A stretch of 64,000 nt of DNA from SELP01 sp035969385. Its GTDB lineage: Bacteria > Pseudomonadota > Alphaproteobacteria > Rhodobacterales > Rhodobacteraceae. The notes below the pieces were generated by a model. It was not told the origin of the DNA and did no database searches. It saw only the letters and a program-made list of their open reading frames with translations. The translations under genes were made by a program, and so were the position numbers. Of the stretch, positions 43,236-54,268 are shown piece by piece. Position 1 is the first letter of the stretch, and each line of letters begins with the position of its first letter. The stretch covers positions 62,001 to 126,000 of the forward strand of contig NZ_JAYKKJ010000006.1 of the NCBI RefSeq assembly GCF_035969385.1. The letters run 5' to 3'.

Positions 43236-44284
43236 GTCTCTTGTCCTCCAGTTCCGGTCCGGGCGCGGGATGTTTCCCTTGTCGCCGCCGGACGCGTGTT
43301 GTGGTTCATCTCTGTCAGGTCGGGGGCCGCGGGGGCGGCAAACGGGTTGGTCGGGGCGGTTTCGACCAGACGGGCAAGCCCATCCGCGCCGCGCCGCAGC
43401 CATTGCAGATCTTCGCGGTACTTGCCGCGCAGGGTCGCCTGTTGGGCTGCGTCAAAGGGCATCCAGCGGCCGTTCCCGGCGGGAAGCTGCGCGGCACGGT
43501 CCGCACCGCCCGCCGATACGATCTCGCGCAGTTTGGCAAGGCGCGGCGACGGGTTGTGCCAGTCGTTCTCGGGCCGGACAGTGGCGCCGGGCACCACCCC
43601 GCCCATCAGCATGGCCAATTCGTCCGCCGCCCTGCCTGCGAAACGCTCGAACGGCCAGATCACGAGGTCTGCATTCGGGAAAATCTTCGCCACGTCCCGG
43701 ATCAGCTCGCGCCACCTGCGGGGGTGCGTCACAAGCCGGTCCAACTGCGCGGACGTCGGTATTGCGTGACCACGGGCCACGGCATAGGCCAGTGCCGAGG
43801 CCCAGTAGCTGTCGTAGGACCGGATCGACAGGCCAATCCGGGTGCAGCGCCGACCGAAGGGAAGCGCCATCGCTTCCAGCCGGGTGCGCAGGTCCGGATA
43901 CAGCGCCCCGCGCCGCAGGTTGTCGCGCGAATTTCCGATCAGGTTCTCTTCGGCCACCAAAAGCGTCGTGGTCCCTGCATCCGCCAGCCGCGTACATTCC
44001 ATCGCGACCCGTCCGGCCGCGCGAACCCGGCCCCGGTTCTGCATCAAGGGCACCCGGTCCGGTGTATCCATCAACCCCGCAAACAGGCCGGCGCGGGTCA
44101 GGCGCGGCGTCCAGAGGGCGATGTGGCTTTGGGCAAGCCGGGCTTCGTTCGCTTGCAGGAACATTTGCAGGGTCGTCGTGCCCGTCCGATGGGCACCAAG
44201 ATGAAGGATCACGTCCACGGCGCGTACTGCCTTTTTGATCAGGGCCGCACAGGGGCGCACGGCGAGGGATATCGCCGCGATCAT
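43190..44284 (-). CDS. Sulfotransferase-like P-loop protein
   Basis: A 364-residue protein with a PAPS-binding-type P-loop near residue 30 (LHLGAHRTGTTTLQ). Later segments such as RIGLSIRSYDSYWASALAYA and DLVIWPFERFAG are reminiscent of sulfotransferase or sulfotransferase-like surface-polysaccharide proteins. Catalytic assignment is tentative. A start inside the leader (GTG before DVILHLG) is possible. The 3' end overlaps the mutase by 46 bp. This may be an unrelated gene caught next to mcm. Confidence 0.7.
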   Translation of the reverse strand: MIAAISLAVRPCAALIKKAVRAVDVILHLGAHRTGTTTLQMFLQANEARLAQSHIALWTPRLTRAGLFAGLMDTPDRVPLMQNRGRVRAAGRVAMECTRLADAGTTTLLVAEENLIGNSRDNLRRGALYPDLRTRLEAMALPFGRRCTRIGLSIRSYDSYWASALAYAVARGHAIPTSAQLDRLVTHPRRWRELIRDVAKIFPNADLVIWPFERFAGRAADELAMLMGGVVPGATVRPENDWHNPSPRLAKLREIVSAGGADRAAQLPAGNGRWMPFDAAQQATLRGKYREDLQWLRRGADGLARLVETAPTNPFAAPAAPDLTEMNHNTRPAATRETSRARTGTGGQETWAPRMIGPSAPALN

Positions 44285-44383
44285 TGGACCGTGTTCCTTG
44301 GGATTGGATTAAACGTAAAATTGTTGCGGCCATGGGGCGCAGTCCCCTTCGCAACCGGCGATGGCCGCCCTATATTCACCTTT

Positions 44384-44854
44384 ATGAAACGGATCATGAG
44401 CGGGCTGTTGGCCCTTGGAATTCTTGGGTTTTCAGCCCCCGCGCTACAGGCGCAGGACGATGACACCCGCCCGTTGGCAGAGGTCTGGGCAGAAGAGCCG
44501 ACCCGAATTTTCGAGGCACAAGGCATCAATTTGAACGAGTTTCGGTTCATCGCCCGGCCTGTCATCGTCTTTGCCGACAGCCCTAATGACCCGAACTTCC
44601 GCCACCAGATGGAGCTTCTGGCCGAACGGCCCGAAGACCTTGCGGAACGGGACGTGATCCTGATCACCGATACCGACCCGGCTAATCCATCCGCGCTGCG
44701 GCTCGAATTGCGGCCAAGGGGGTTCATGCTGGTGCTGATCGACAAGGAAGGCGGGGTTGGCCTGCGCAAGCCGCAACCCTGGGACCTGCGCGAGCTGACC
44801 CGGTCGATCGACAAATTCCCGCTCCGGCAACAAGAGATCGAGGACCGGCGCTGA
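44384..44854 (+). CDS. DUF4174 secreted protein
   Basis: A 156-residue exported protein with a signal peptide (MKRIMSGLLALGILGFSAPALQAQ) and the DUF4174 pattern RPVIVFADSPNDPNFRHQMELL and FMLVLIDKEGGVGLRKPQPWDLREL. It is thioredoxin-like in layout but has no CxxC. Function unknown. The ATG at 44384 is chosen because the open frame extends far upstream in antisense to the sulfotransferase gene. Confidence 0.85.
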   Translation: MKRIMSGLLALGILGFSAPALQAQDDDTRPLAEVWAEEPTRIFEAQGINLNEFRFIARPVIVFADSPNDPNFRHQMELLAERPEDLAERDVILITDTDPANPSALRLELRPRGFMLVLIDKEGGVGLRKPQPWDLRELTRSIDKFPLRQQEIEDRR

Positions 44855-44891
44855 GGCACCGGCCCTGAAATGACCATGCCCGGTCGGGCGG

Positions 44892-46892
<2,001 letters not shown>

Positions 46893-46913
46893 CAGATGCA
46901 GTCCTTTTCATGC

Positions 46914-46951
46914 AAAACCGCCGCAGGGGCGGACATGCCCCCACGGCGGTT
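46914..46951 (-). terminator. Rho-independent terminator upstream of pccA
   Basis: A long hairpin with an 8-bp outer stem (AACCGCCG / CGGCGGTT), one mismatch and a 5-bp inner stem (GGGGC / GCCCC). On the minus strand it is followed by TTGC, after TT in the stem. It ends the lipoprotein gene at 46986 before pccA. Confidence 0.75.
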
Positions 46952-46985
46952 CAAAGTGTTCAGGCGCCCCGAAGGGCGGCGGGAA

Positions 46986-47192
46986 TTAGTTACAGGCCGA
47001 AACGCCGAAATCGTCGCAGGTTGCGCCAGCCGCACCACCGATAAGCGCACCGGTGACGACATTGCCGCCCGTGGCATCGGCAACCACCGCACCGGCAGCC
47101 GCGCCGGCAAGGCCGCGTTCGAGATCGCTGTCCAGACAGGCCGACAGGCCGGTGATGGCAATGGCTGCGAGAGCGAGAGAAATTTTACGCAT
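46986..47192 (-). CDS. Small lipoprotein with glycine-rich segment
   Basis: A 68-residue lipoprotein. The signal peptide ends in a lipobox (AITGLSAC, Cys21), and the mature part is Gly/Ala-rich (GLAGAAAGAVVADATGGNVVTGALIGGAAGA), like YMGG/glycine-zipper proteins of the outer membrane. The ATG at 47192 is preferred. Function unknown. It is followed by a terminator, so it is not simply part of the pccA transcript. Confidence 0.85.
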   Translation of the reverse strand: MRKISLALAAIAITGLSACLDSDLERGLAGAAAGAVVADATGGNVVTGALIGGAAGATCDDFGVSACN

Positions 47193-47517
47193 TGGGAACT
47201 GCCCTTGTTTTTGTTGAGACAGGCAGAATCTTCCGTGCAATCGCGATGATATTCAATATCAATTCGACCTTGCCGTTCCTCATACGCGGCATTTCGCGCA
47301 GCAGGGAAAAGGGATGCCGGCCCGGTTCCAATGGAACCAGACCGGCTAGGGGAAGGGTAACGGTATTGACAATGTGTCCCGGACAACATGCTGGTGTCGC
47401 CCCGGACAAGACCGAGATTGGACCGGAAATCCGGACGCGCAAACCCGGCGCGCGGCAGGCGCCGATTTTGGGCATTTTCCCGCCCAAATTGCATGTCGCC
47501 CGGCATATTCCCGCCCA
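47193..47517. other. 325-bp stretch without a recognised gene
   Basis: I see no gene here. It should contain the promoter for the lipoprotein gene. A palindrome GGTTCCAATGGAACC lies near 47328-47342 within a larger imperfect hairpin (GCCGG...CCGGC). Another weak hairpin (TTTGGGC/GCCCAAA) lies near 47466-47489, but without a U-tract. Open frames crossing the region have poor coding character. Confidence 0.5.
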
Positions 47518-47907
47518 TCAGTCCCAATCGTCGTCCTCCGCCTCTTCAAAGGGGCTGGGGCCGAAGAATACCTCGGGGTAGCTGGCCTGCGCGCGCTTCA
47601 CGTCGATCCGCAGAAGCGCCTCGTAACTTTCGGGGTCAAACGGGTCTTCGGCGGGCACAACCTCGCGACCGAACAGCCAGGACAGGCGGCCCGCATCAAG
47701 GTTGCCGCGCTCGAACGGCTCCTCCCCGAAATGGTGCCAGAGGGCCGCCATGAAGCCTTCATCGGCCTTGCGATCGGCCTGCTTGCGGTCACGGAACCGT
47801 TCACGCGCAATCAGTTTCGTCGCGCCGGCCTTATTGGCGCGGCGGATCGTGAACTGGAAATCGCTGGAAGGAAGACGGCCGGGGAAGCCACGGTGTTTCA
47901 GCATCAC
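47518..47907 (-). CDS. Hypothetical protein, basic N-terminus and acidic C-terminus
   Basis: A 129-residue soluble protein I cannot assign. The N-terminal half is basic (RRANKAGATKLIARERFRDRKQADRKADEGFMAALWHHFGEEPF), and the C-terminus is acidic (PFEEAEDDDWD). The segment DPFDPESYEALLRIDVKRAQASYPEVFFGPSP looks conserved. There is no signal peptide. A start at 47904 (MLKHRGF) is also possible. It belongs to a run of four small genes between pccB and pccA on the same strand. Confidence 0.7.
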   Translation of the reverse strand: MMLKHRGFPGRLPSSDFQFTIRRANKAGATKLIARERFRDRKQADRKADEGFMAALWHHFGEEPFERGNLDAGRLSWLFGREVVPAEDPFDPESYEALLRIDVKRAQASYPEVFFGPSPFEEAEDDDWD

Positions 47908-47976
47908 GCGCCCTCCTTGACGGTCAGGGCGCGGAGGGAACGGTCGGGCGCTTGGGGGACCCGTCCGTGCGCGGTA

Positions 47977-48123
47977 TCAGTTGTATTTGCCGGTGTAGAC
48001 CGGTTCGACCGTGACCGGAGTCGGATCGACGACAACGTATTCTTCGACATCGCCCTGTTTGCTGCAGGCGGCGACGACGGCAAGGATTCCAAAGGCCAGA
48101 AGGGCCTTGAGGCTGTTCGACAT
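47977..48123 (-). CDS. Very small lipoprotein (48 residues)
   Basis: A short gene read directly from the sequence: MSNSLKALLAFGILAVVAAC followed by SKQGDVEEYVVVDPTPVTVE and PVYTGKYN. The lipobox Cys20 (VVAAC) marks it as a lipoprotein. CAGGAG lies 6 nt before the ATG, good support for a real gene. The mature peptide of 29 residues is acidic and Pro/Val-rich, as in small roseobacter lipoproteins of unknown role. It is followed on the same strand by the 129-residue gene at 47518, 69 bp on. Confidence 0.75.
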   Translation of the reverse strand: MSNSLKALLAFGILAVVAACSKQGDVEEYVVVDPTPVTVEPVYTGKYN

Positions 48124-48340
48124 GGGATGCTCCTGTTTCTGCCCACCCGGACCGGACAGGGTTGATCCCCACCTCGGGCCGAAGTCTTGTTATTATCGGC
48201 CGTAGATGAACGACCTTGGGTCAGATTACCGGAATCATTGGAAAAAAGATACGCGGCGGTTGCGCATGCGGCGCGCTGTGGCCGGGCTGCATCAAACTGG
48301 GTCATGGCGGGTTGGGGCCTCGCAAGATGTTGTGGGTGCA

Positions 48341-48727
48341 TCAGAACTGCTCCCATATGCAGGCGGTGCCGTCCAGCGTGAAAGGCTCGAAAAACTGGGT
48401 GGCTTCGGGGTCGGCCTCGCCAAAGGGGACGACCCGGTCCGACAGGGACACGACCACCTCGACCACCTCGACCCCGGCCTCCTGCAGCGCCGGAACCGCC
48501 AGCGCCTCGCACAGCCAGGGAAAGTCGTCCAGCACCTCTTCATAGGTGCGGCCGCCCGCCCCGATTTCTGGCGCAAGGAACCGGAACCGCGCCACCGACG
48601 GCATGTCCTCAAGGATCACGTCGATCAGGGTGACAGACTGGCCCGAGGGCAGCACGACGGCATCCGCTGCCGGAGCCATGCCCGGCAGGACCATCCATCC
48701 CGCTACGATCCAGCCAAACCTTGCCAT
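48341..48727 (-). CDS. Secreted DUF6497-like protein
   Basis: A 128-residue protein with a signal peptide (ARFGWIVAGWMVLPGMAPAAD). Its mature sequence has VVLPSGQSVTLIDVILED, FRFLAPEIG and SLSDRVVPFGEADPEATQFFEPFTLDGTACIWEQF. The last part resembles a small family I recall as DUF6497, common in Rhodobacteraceae. Two Cys residues (one in WLCEAL, one near the C-terminus) could form a disulphide. Function unknown. The ATG at 48727 lies next to a copy of the dispersed intergenic repeat. Confidence 0.65.
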   Translation of the reverse strand: MARFGWIVAGWMVLPGMAPAADAVVLPSGQSVTLIDVILEDMPSVARFRFLAPEIGAGGRTYEEVLDDFPWLCEALAVPALQEAGVEVVEVVVSLSDRVVPFGEADPEATQFFEPFTLDGTACIWEQF

Positions 48728-48743
48728 TGCCGTGCCTTTGTCC

Positions 48744-48767
48744 CTTCTTTGGGTCTCAAATATCCTC
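48744..48767 (-). repeat. Copy of the GGATATTT..ACCCAAAGAAG intergenic block
   Basis: On the minus strand it reads GAGGATATTTGAGACCCAAAGAAG. It matches blocks at 7835, 7881 and 60932. It lies 16 bp upstream of the DUF6497-like start and is preceded by GC-rich inverted repeats (GGCCCGGGGGGCC-like). Confidence 0.8.
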
Positions 48768-48914
48768 GGGGGTGAATTGGCCCCCCGGGCCAAGAGGGGG
48801 CAGACAGCCCCCTGCCCCGCCTGATGTTACCGGAACGGGCGGCGGTCCCCGATCTTTTGGCCCCAACCGGGGGCCGCCCGCGCCGTTCCTTCCGCTCGTC
48901 TGCTCCTCCAAACG

Positions 48915-50447
<1,533 letters not shown>

Positions 50448-50532
50448 GGGTGGTCTCCTTCACGTCCAATGGGGCCTTGGTTGCCGGACCATAAGGGCAG
50501 CGGGGGTGGAATGCGAAGGACGAATGCGCATA

Positions 50533-50580
50533 TTTGCAAACTCGGCCATTAGCTAATCTTCGCAAATGCAAATCCGCAAA
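50533..50580 (-). promoter_or_regulatory. TTTGCAAA operator candidates upstream of pccB
   Basis: A perfect TTTGCAAA lies at 50533-50540. About 20-40 bp further upstream of pccB are TTCGCAAA (50559-50566) and TCCGCAAA (50573-50580), giving three TTTGC-type half sites on the minus strand. From recollection, the R. sphaeroides regulator PccR acts on TTTGCAAA motifs at pccB. The motif is seen; binding is inferred. Confidence 0.7.
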
Positions 50581-50652
50581 GTCGCTGAAAGTGCCCCGGG
50601 GGCGGGGCGTTTTGCCATGGACAGCCCCGGACGGCAGGCATAGCACTTTGCC

Positions 50653-51870
50653 ATGACTGAAAAACCCGTCGTCCGGTTTCTGGACCGCACCACCGCCCCA
50701 CATGTCCTGACACTAATCCTGCTGGCCGGCGTATCGGCGCTGAACATGTCGGTTTTCCTGCCCTCCCTGAACGGGATGACCGCCTATTTCGGCACCGAAT
50801 ACGCGGTGATGCAGCTTGCGGTTTCGGGCTATCTCGCGGCGACGGCGGTGCTTCAGGTTCTGGTCGGACCGCTTGCGGACCGCTTTGGGCGGCGGCCTGT
50901 CGTCCTTTGGGCTTTGGCGCTGTTCACACTCGCCACCATTGGCGCGCTGTTTGCCCCGACGGTCGAGGTCTTCCTTGCCTTCCGTATGGCGCAGGCGGTT
51001 GTGGCCACCGGCATGGTCCTCAGCCGGGCCGTGGTGCGCGACATGGTGCCCGCCGATCAGGCGGCGTCGATGATCGGCTATGTGACCATGGGTATGGCGC
51101 TGGTCCCGATGGTGGGGCCGATGATCGGCGGGGCGCTGGATCAATTGTTCGGCTGGCATGCAACCTTTGTCTTTCTGGCCGGGGCCGGGGCGCTGGTCTG
51201 GGCGCTGTGCTACCGCGATCTGGGGGAAACGGTATCCGGCGGGGGCGTCGGGTTCCGCGACCAGCTGCGCAGCTACCCCGAGCTTCTGACCTCGCCCCGG
51301 TTCTGGGGCTACGTGGCCTGCGCCGCCTTCGGGTCTGGGGCGTTTTTCGCTCTTCTGGGCGGCGCGAGCTTTGTCGCGGGCACCGCGTTTCACCTATCGC
51401 CTTTCTGGACCGGGATGGCGCTCGGGTCTCCGGCCATCGGCTATGCGGTGGGCAACGGGATTTCGGGCCGCCTGTCGGTGCGGGTCGGCATCGACCGGAT
51501 GATCCTTTGGGGCACGGGCGTGTCGACCTTCGGGATGGGCCTGTCTCTGGTCCTGTCGCTGGGCGGGGTGCATCATCCGCTGGTGTTCTTCGGGCTGTGC
51601 ACCTTTTTGGGGCTGGGCAACGGGATCATGCTGCCCAATGCCACCGCCGGATCGCTGTCCGTCCGACCACATCTGGCGGGGACGGCATCAGGCCTTGGCG
51701 GGGCGATCATGATCGGCGGCGGCGCGGCCCTGTCTGCCCTGGCGGGCAGCCTGCTGACCGAAGAGACGGGCGCGATCCCGCTACAGGTGATCATGTTGGT
51801 CACCTCGGCGCTGGCTGGCGTCTCGATCCTTCTGGTCATGGCGCGCACCCGCGCCCTGGGAGAGGCTTAG
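50653..51870 (+). CDS. MFS drug-efflux transporter (Bcr/CflA-like)
   Basis: A 405-residue major facilitator protein with 12 predicted helices. It has the MFS motif A-like GPLADRFGRRPVVLWALALF near residue 77 and the Bcr/CflA-like AVVRDMVPADQAASMIGYVTMGMALVPMVGPMIGG. It is divergent from pccB and shares its upstream region, so it might also respond to the same operator. Substrate unknown. A stop-proximal hairpin lies 5 bp after its stop. Confidence 0.9.
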   Translation: MTEKPVVRFLDRTTAPHVLTLILLAGVSALNMSVFLPSLNGMTAYFGTEYAVMQLAVSGYLAATAVLQVLVGPLADRFGRRPVVLWALALFTLATIGALFAPTVEVFLAFRMAQAVVATGMVLSRAVVRDMVPADQAASMIGYVTMGMALVPMVGPMIGGALDQLFGWHATFVFLAGAGALVWALCYRDLGETVSGGGVGFRDQLRSYPELLTSPRFWGYVACAAFGSGAFFALLGGASFVAGTAFHLSPFWTGMALGSPAIGYAVGNGISGRLSVRVGIDRMILWGTGVSTFGMGLSLVLSLGGVHHPLVFFGLCTFLGLGNGIMLPNATAGSLSVRPHLAGTASGLGGAIMIGGGAALSALAGSLLTEETGAIPLQVIMLVTSALAGVSILLVMARTRALGEA

Positions 51871-51875
51871 GGGTG

Positions 51876-51891
51876 GTGGGTCAAGACCCAC
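51876..51891 (+). repeat. Stop-proximal palindrome after the MFS gene
   Basis: GTGGGTC-AA-GACCCAC, a perfect 7-bp inverted repeat, lies 5 bp after the stop at 51870. It has the same consensus as the copies at 7938, 60881 and 60977. Confidence 0.85.
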
Positions 51892-51944
51892 ATTACGCCC
51901 CAACCGATTTGAGAATTTGAGAACGAAAAAGGGCCGCATCGTAA

Positions 51945-51962
51945 GGTGGGTCTTGACCCACC
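51945..51962 (-). repeat. Inverted copy of the stop-proximal palindrome
   Basis: GGTGGGTC-TT-GACCCACC, a perfect 8-bp inverted repeat, faces the copy at 51876. The pair flanks a 53-bp AT-richer segment between the MFS and regulator genes. Confidence 0.85.
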
Positions 51963-51978
51963 TTTGCCAAGGGGTGAA

Positions 51979-52016
51979 TTTGCAAACACGCGCAAGACGC
52001 GGTGCTAAGTTGCAAA
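51979..52016 (+). promoter_or_regulatory. TTTGCAAA operator candidates upstream of pccR
   Basis: A perfect TTTGCAAA lies at 51979-51986, and GTTGCAAA at 52009-52016 ends 9 bp before the regulator's start codon. The positions suggest autoregulation by the PccR-like protein. Confidence 0.65.
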
Positions 52017-52025
52017 GGCGATCCA

Positions 52026-53426
52026 ATGGCGGTTCAGAAACTCTATGCCGGGGCGAAGCTTCGGGAATTGCGGGCGCGGCTGGGGCTGACCCAGAAGGCC
52101 TTTGCCGAGAAACTGGGTGTGTCCCTGCCCTATCTGAACCAGATGGAGAACAACAATCGGCCCGTTTCCACCTCGGTCGTCCTGAGCCTTGCACAGGAAT
52201 TCGGGTATGACGTGACAGAACTGCAGTCGGGGGACGAGGCGCGTCTGGTCGGCGACATGCGCGAGGCGCTGGCCGACCCGGTGTTCACCGCTGCCCCGCC
52301 ATCCCTGGCCGATCTGCGCCTTGCCGCCGCCAACGCGCCGGCATTGGCCCGGGCCTTTCTGGACCTGCACGCGGCCTATCGCCAGACCCATGAACGGCTT
52401 GCCAGCCTGGACGAGGCGCTGGGACGCGAAGACGCCCGCCTGCAACCCAGCCCCTGGGAAGAGGTGCGCGACTTCTTCCACTATTGCGACAACTACATCG
52501 ACGCGGTGGACCGCGCCGCCGAACGCTTTGCCACCCAAAGCGCGGCGGGGGCGACGATCCGCGATGCCGCGATATCGGAACTGCGCACCCGCAAGGTCAG
52601 CATCTCCTTCACCGACAGCCCCGTTGTCCGCCATTACGACCCCGATACCCGGCAATTGCAGCTGTCCCGCCGCGCGACCGAGGCGACCCGGACCTTCCAA
52701 CTGCTGCTGCAACTGGCGCTGCTGACGCAGGACCAACTGCTGGAGGCGACGTTGGACCTTGCCCGGTTCCAATCGCCCGAGGCCCGCGCCATCGCCAAGG
52801 TCGGGCTGGCCAATTACTACGCTGGCGCGGTGCTGATGCCCTATGGACGGTTCCTGTCCGCCGCCCGCGAAACCCGGCACGATCTGGAACGGCTGGCCGA
52901 CCGCTTTGGGGCGAGCCTTGAGCAAGTGGCGCACCGGCTGTCCACCCTGCAACGCCCCGGTGCCAAGGGTATCCCGTTCTTCTTTGTCCGGGTCGATCCG
53001 GCGGGCACGATCACCAAGCGCCATTCGGCAACCCACCTGCAATTCGCCCGATACGGCGGCGCCTGCCCGCTGTGGAACGTGCACCGGGCCTTTGAAACGC
53101 CGGGCCGGTTTCTGCGCCAGCTGGCCGAGACGCCGGATGGAATGCGCTATTTCTGCCTTGCCCGGGATGTGACGAAATCGGGCGGCGCCTTTGACGCCCC
53201 GACCCGCCGCTATGCCATCGGGCTGGGGTGCGAGGTGAAACACGCCCCGGCCCTCGTCTATGCCGACCACATGGACATCGACACGCCCGAGGCGTTCGAA
53301 CCGATCGGGATTTCCTGCCGAATCTGCGAACGCAAGGACTGCCACCAGAGGGCGGTTCCACCGCTGGAACGGCGGTTGCGGGTGGACCCGGACCATCGCG
53401 GCGTTCTGCCTTACAGCGTTGACTGA
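52026..53426 (+). CDS. pccR: Short-chain fatty acyl-CoA regulator PccR (XRE/ImmA family)
   Basis: Transcriptional regulator of 466 residues in the ScfR group (PccR, RamB, MccR). It has an N-terminal XRE helix-turn-helix (KLRELRARLGLTQKAFAEKLGVSLPYLNQMENNNRPVS, residues 9-47), a central ImmA/IrrE-like domain and a C-terminal part with Cys residues (ISCRICERKDCHQR) and an acyl-CoA-sensing region. In R. sphaeroides PccR controls propionyl-CoA carboxylase. Here it lies 1.6 kb from pccB, separated by the MFS gene, and both pccB and pccR have TTTGCAAA motifs upstream. The ATG is 52026. Confidence 0.9.
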   Translation: MAVQKLYAGAKLRELRARLGLTQKAFAEKLGVSLPYLNQMENNNRPVSTSVVLSLAQEFGYDVTELQSGDEARLVGDMREALADPVFTAAPPSLADLRLAAANAPALARAFLDLHAAYRQTHERLASLDEALGREDARLQPSPWEEVRDFFHYCDNYIDAVDRAAERFATQSAAGATIRDAAISELRTRKVSISFTDSPVVRHYDPDTRQLQLSRRATEATRTFQLLLQLALLTQDQLLEATLDLARFQSPEARAIAKVGLANYYAGAVLMPYGRFLSAARETRHDLERLADRFGASLEQVAHRLSTLQRPGAKGIPFFFVRVDPAGTITKRHSATHLQFARYGGACPLWNVHRAFETPGRFLRQLAETPDGMRYFCLARDVTKSGGAFDAPTRRYAIGLGCEVKHAPALVYADHMDIDTPEAFEPIGISCRICERKDCHQRAVPPLERRLRVDPDHRGVLPYSVD

Positions 53427-53491
53427 ACCACCGATCCGGGGCCTGCTTTCCGTCAGGTCAGGCGGCCCGGAGAAAAATACTTGTTGCGTCT

Positions 53492-53509
53492 GTAAAAAAT
53501 TTTTTTAAC
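53492..53509. promoter_or_regulatory. AT-rich near-palindrome upstream of the XRE-cupin gene
   Basis: GTAAAAAATTTTTTTAAC forms a near-perfect palindrome and a DNA-bending A/T tract 32 bp upstream of the regulator start. It could be an autoregulatory operator or promoter element. No similar site is visible before dppA. Confidence 0.4.
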
Positions 53510-53541
53510 CTTCGGACAACTCTGCCGCTGCCAAGGCTTTC

Positions 53542-54162
53542 ATGTCCGAACTCCCTTCACCCAAGGGCCGTGCGCCCCGGCTTGGCCCGTTGCTTCGCAA
53601 ACGGCGCAAACAGCTAGGGCTGACCCTGCAAGAGCTGTGTGACCGGTCGGGCGTGTCGGTTGGCTATCTCAGCCAGATCGAACGGGAAATGGCGACGCCG
53701 ACGCTGGGCACACTGGCGCAACTGGCGGACGGGTTGCAGGTGGGTCTGGATTTCTTCGTGAAGTCGCACAAGCCGACCGACGCCATCACCCGCGCAGGAG
53801 GGCGCGAGCTGTTTTCGCTGGCCGGTTCGTCGATCAGCTACGAGGCCCTGTCGAACGACTATCCGGGGTCGGAAATGTCGTCCTACATCATGCATGTTCC
53901 GCCGGGATATGAATCCGAGGTGGTGTCGCATGAGGGCGAGGAGATCCTGTTCATCCTGTCGGGCACGATCCGGCAGGTGCTGGACGGGCAGGTCTTTACC
54001 ATGACGGAAGGAGACAGCCTTCACTACAGCGGCGAGGTTCCGCATTCCTGGTCGAACCCGACCGATGAACCGGCGCGCATCCTGTGGACCGGAACCCTTG
54101 CGGTTCTGTCGCCGGACGGGTCGCGCCGCCTGCCGAAAGCCACCGCTGCCAACGATAATTGA
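53542..54162 (+). CDS. XRE-family regulator with cupin domain
   Basis: A 206-residue regulator: HTH_3 domain near residues 15-70 (LLRKRRKQLGLTLQELCDRSGVSVGYLSQIEREMATP), then a C-terminal cupin_2 domain (MHVPPGYESEVVSHEGEEILFILSGTIRQ, GDSLHYSGEVPHSW). The His/Glu metal ligands of the cupin appear conserved. This layout occurs in PuuR-like regulators that sense small amines or amino acids. It precedes dppA by 106 bp on the same strand and likely controls the dipeptide operon. Confidence 0.88.
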   Translation: MSELPSPKGRAPRLGPLLRKRRKQLGLTLQELCDRSGVSVGYLSQIEREMATPTLGTLAQLADGLQVGLDFFVKSHKPTDAITRAGGRELFSLAGSSISYEALSNDYPGSEMSSYIMHVPPGYESEVVSHEGEEILFILSGTIRQVLDGQVFTMTEGDSLHYSGEVPHSWSNPTDEPARILWTGTLAVLSPDGSRRLPKATAANDN

Positions 54163-54268
54163 GGCCGCCCCACAGGGGGCATCGGGCGCCGCAAACTGGC
54201 GGACCCAATACAAACACGGCGCAGAAGACGCCGGACCCAACCAAAGAACCGACATGGAGGTTACCCAT

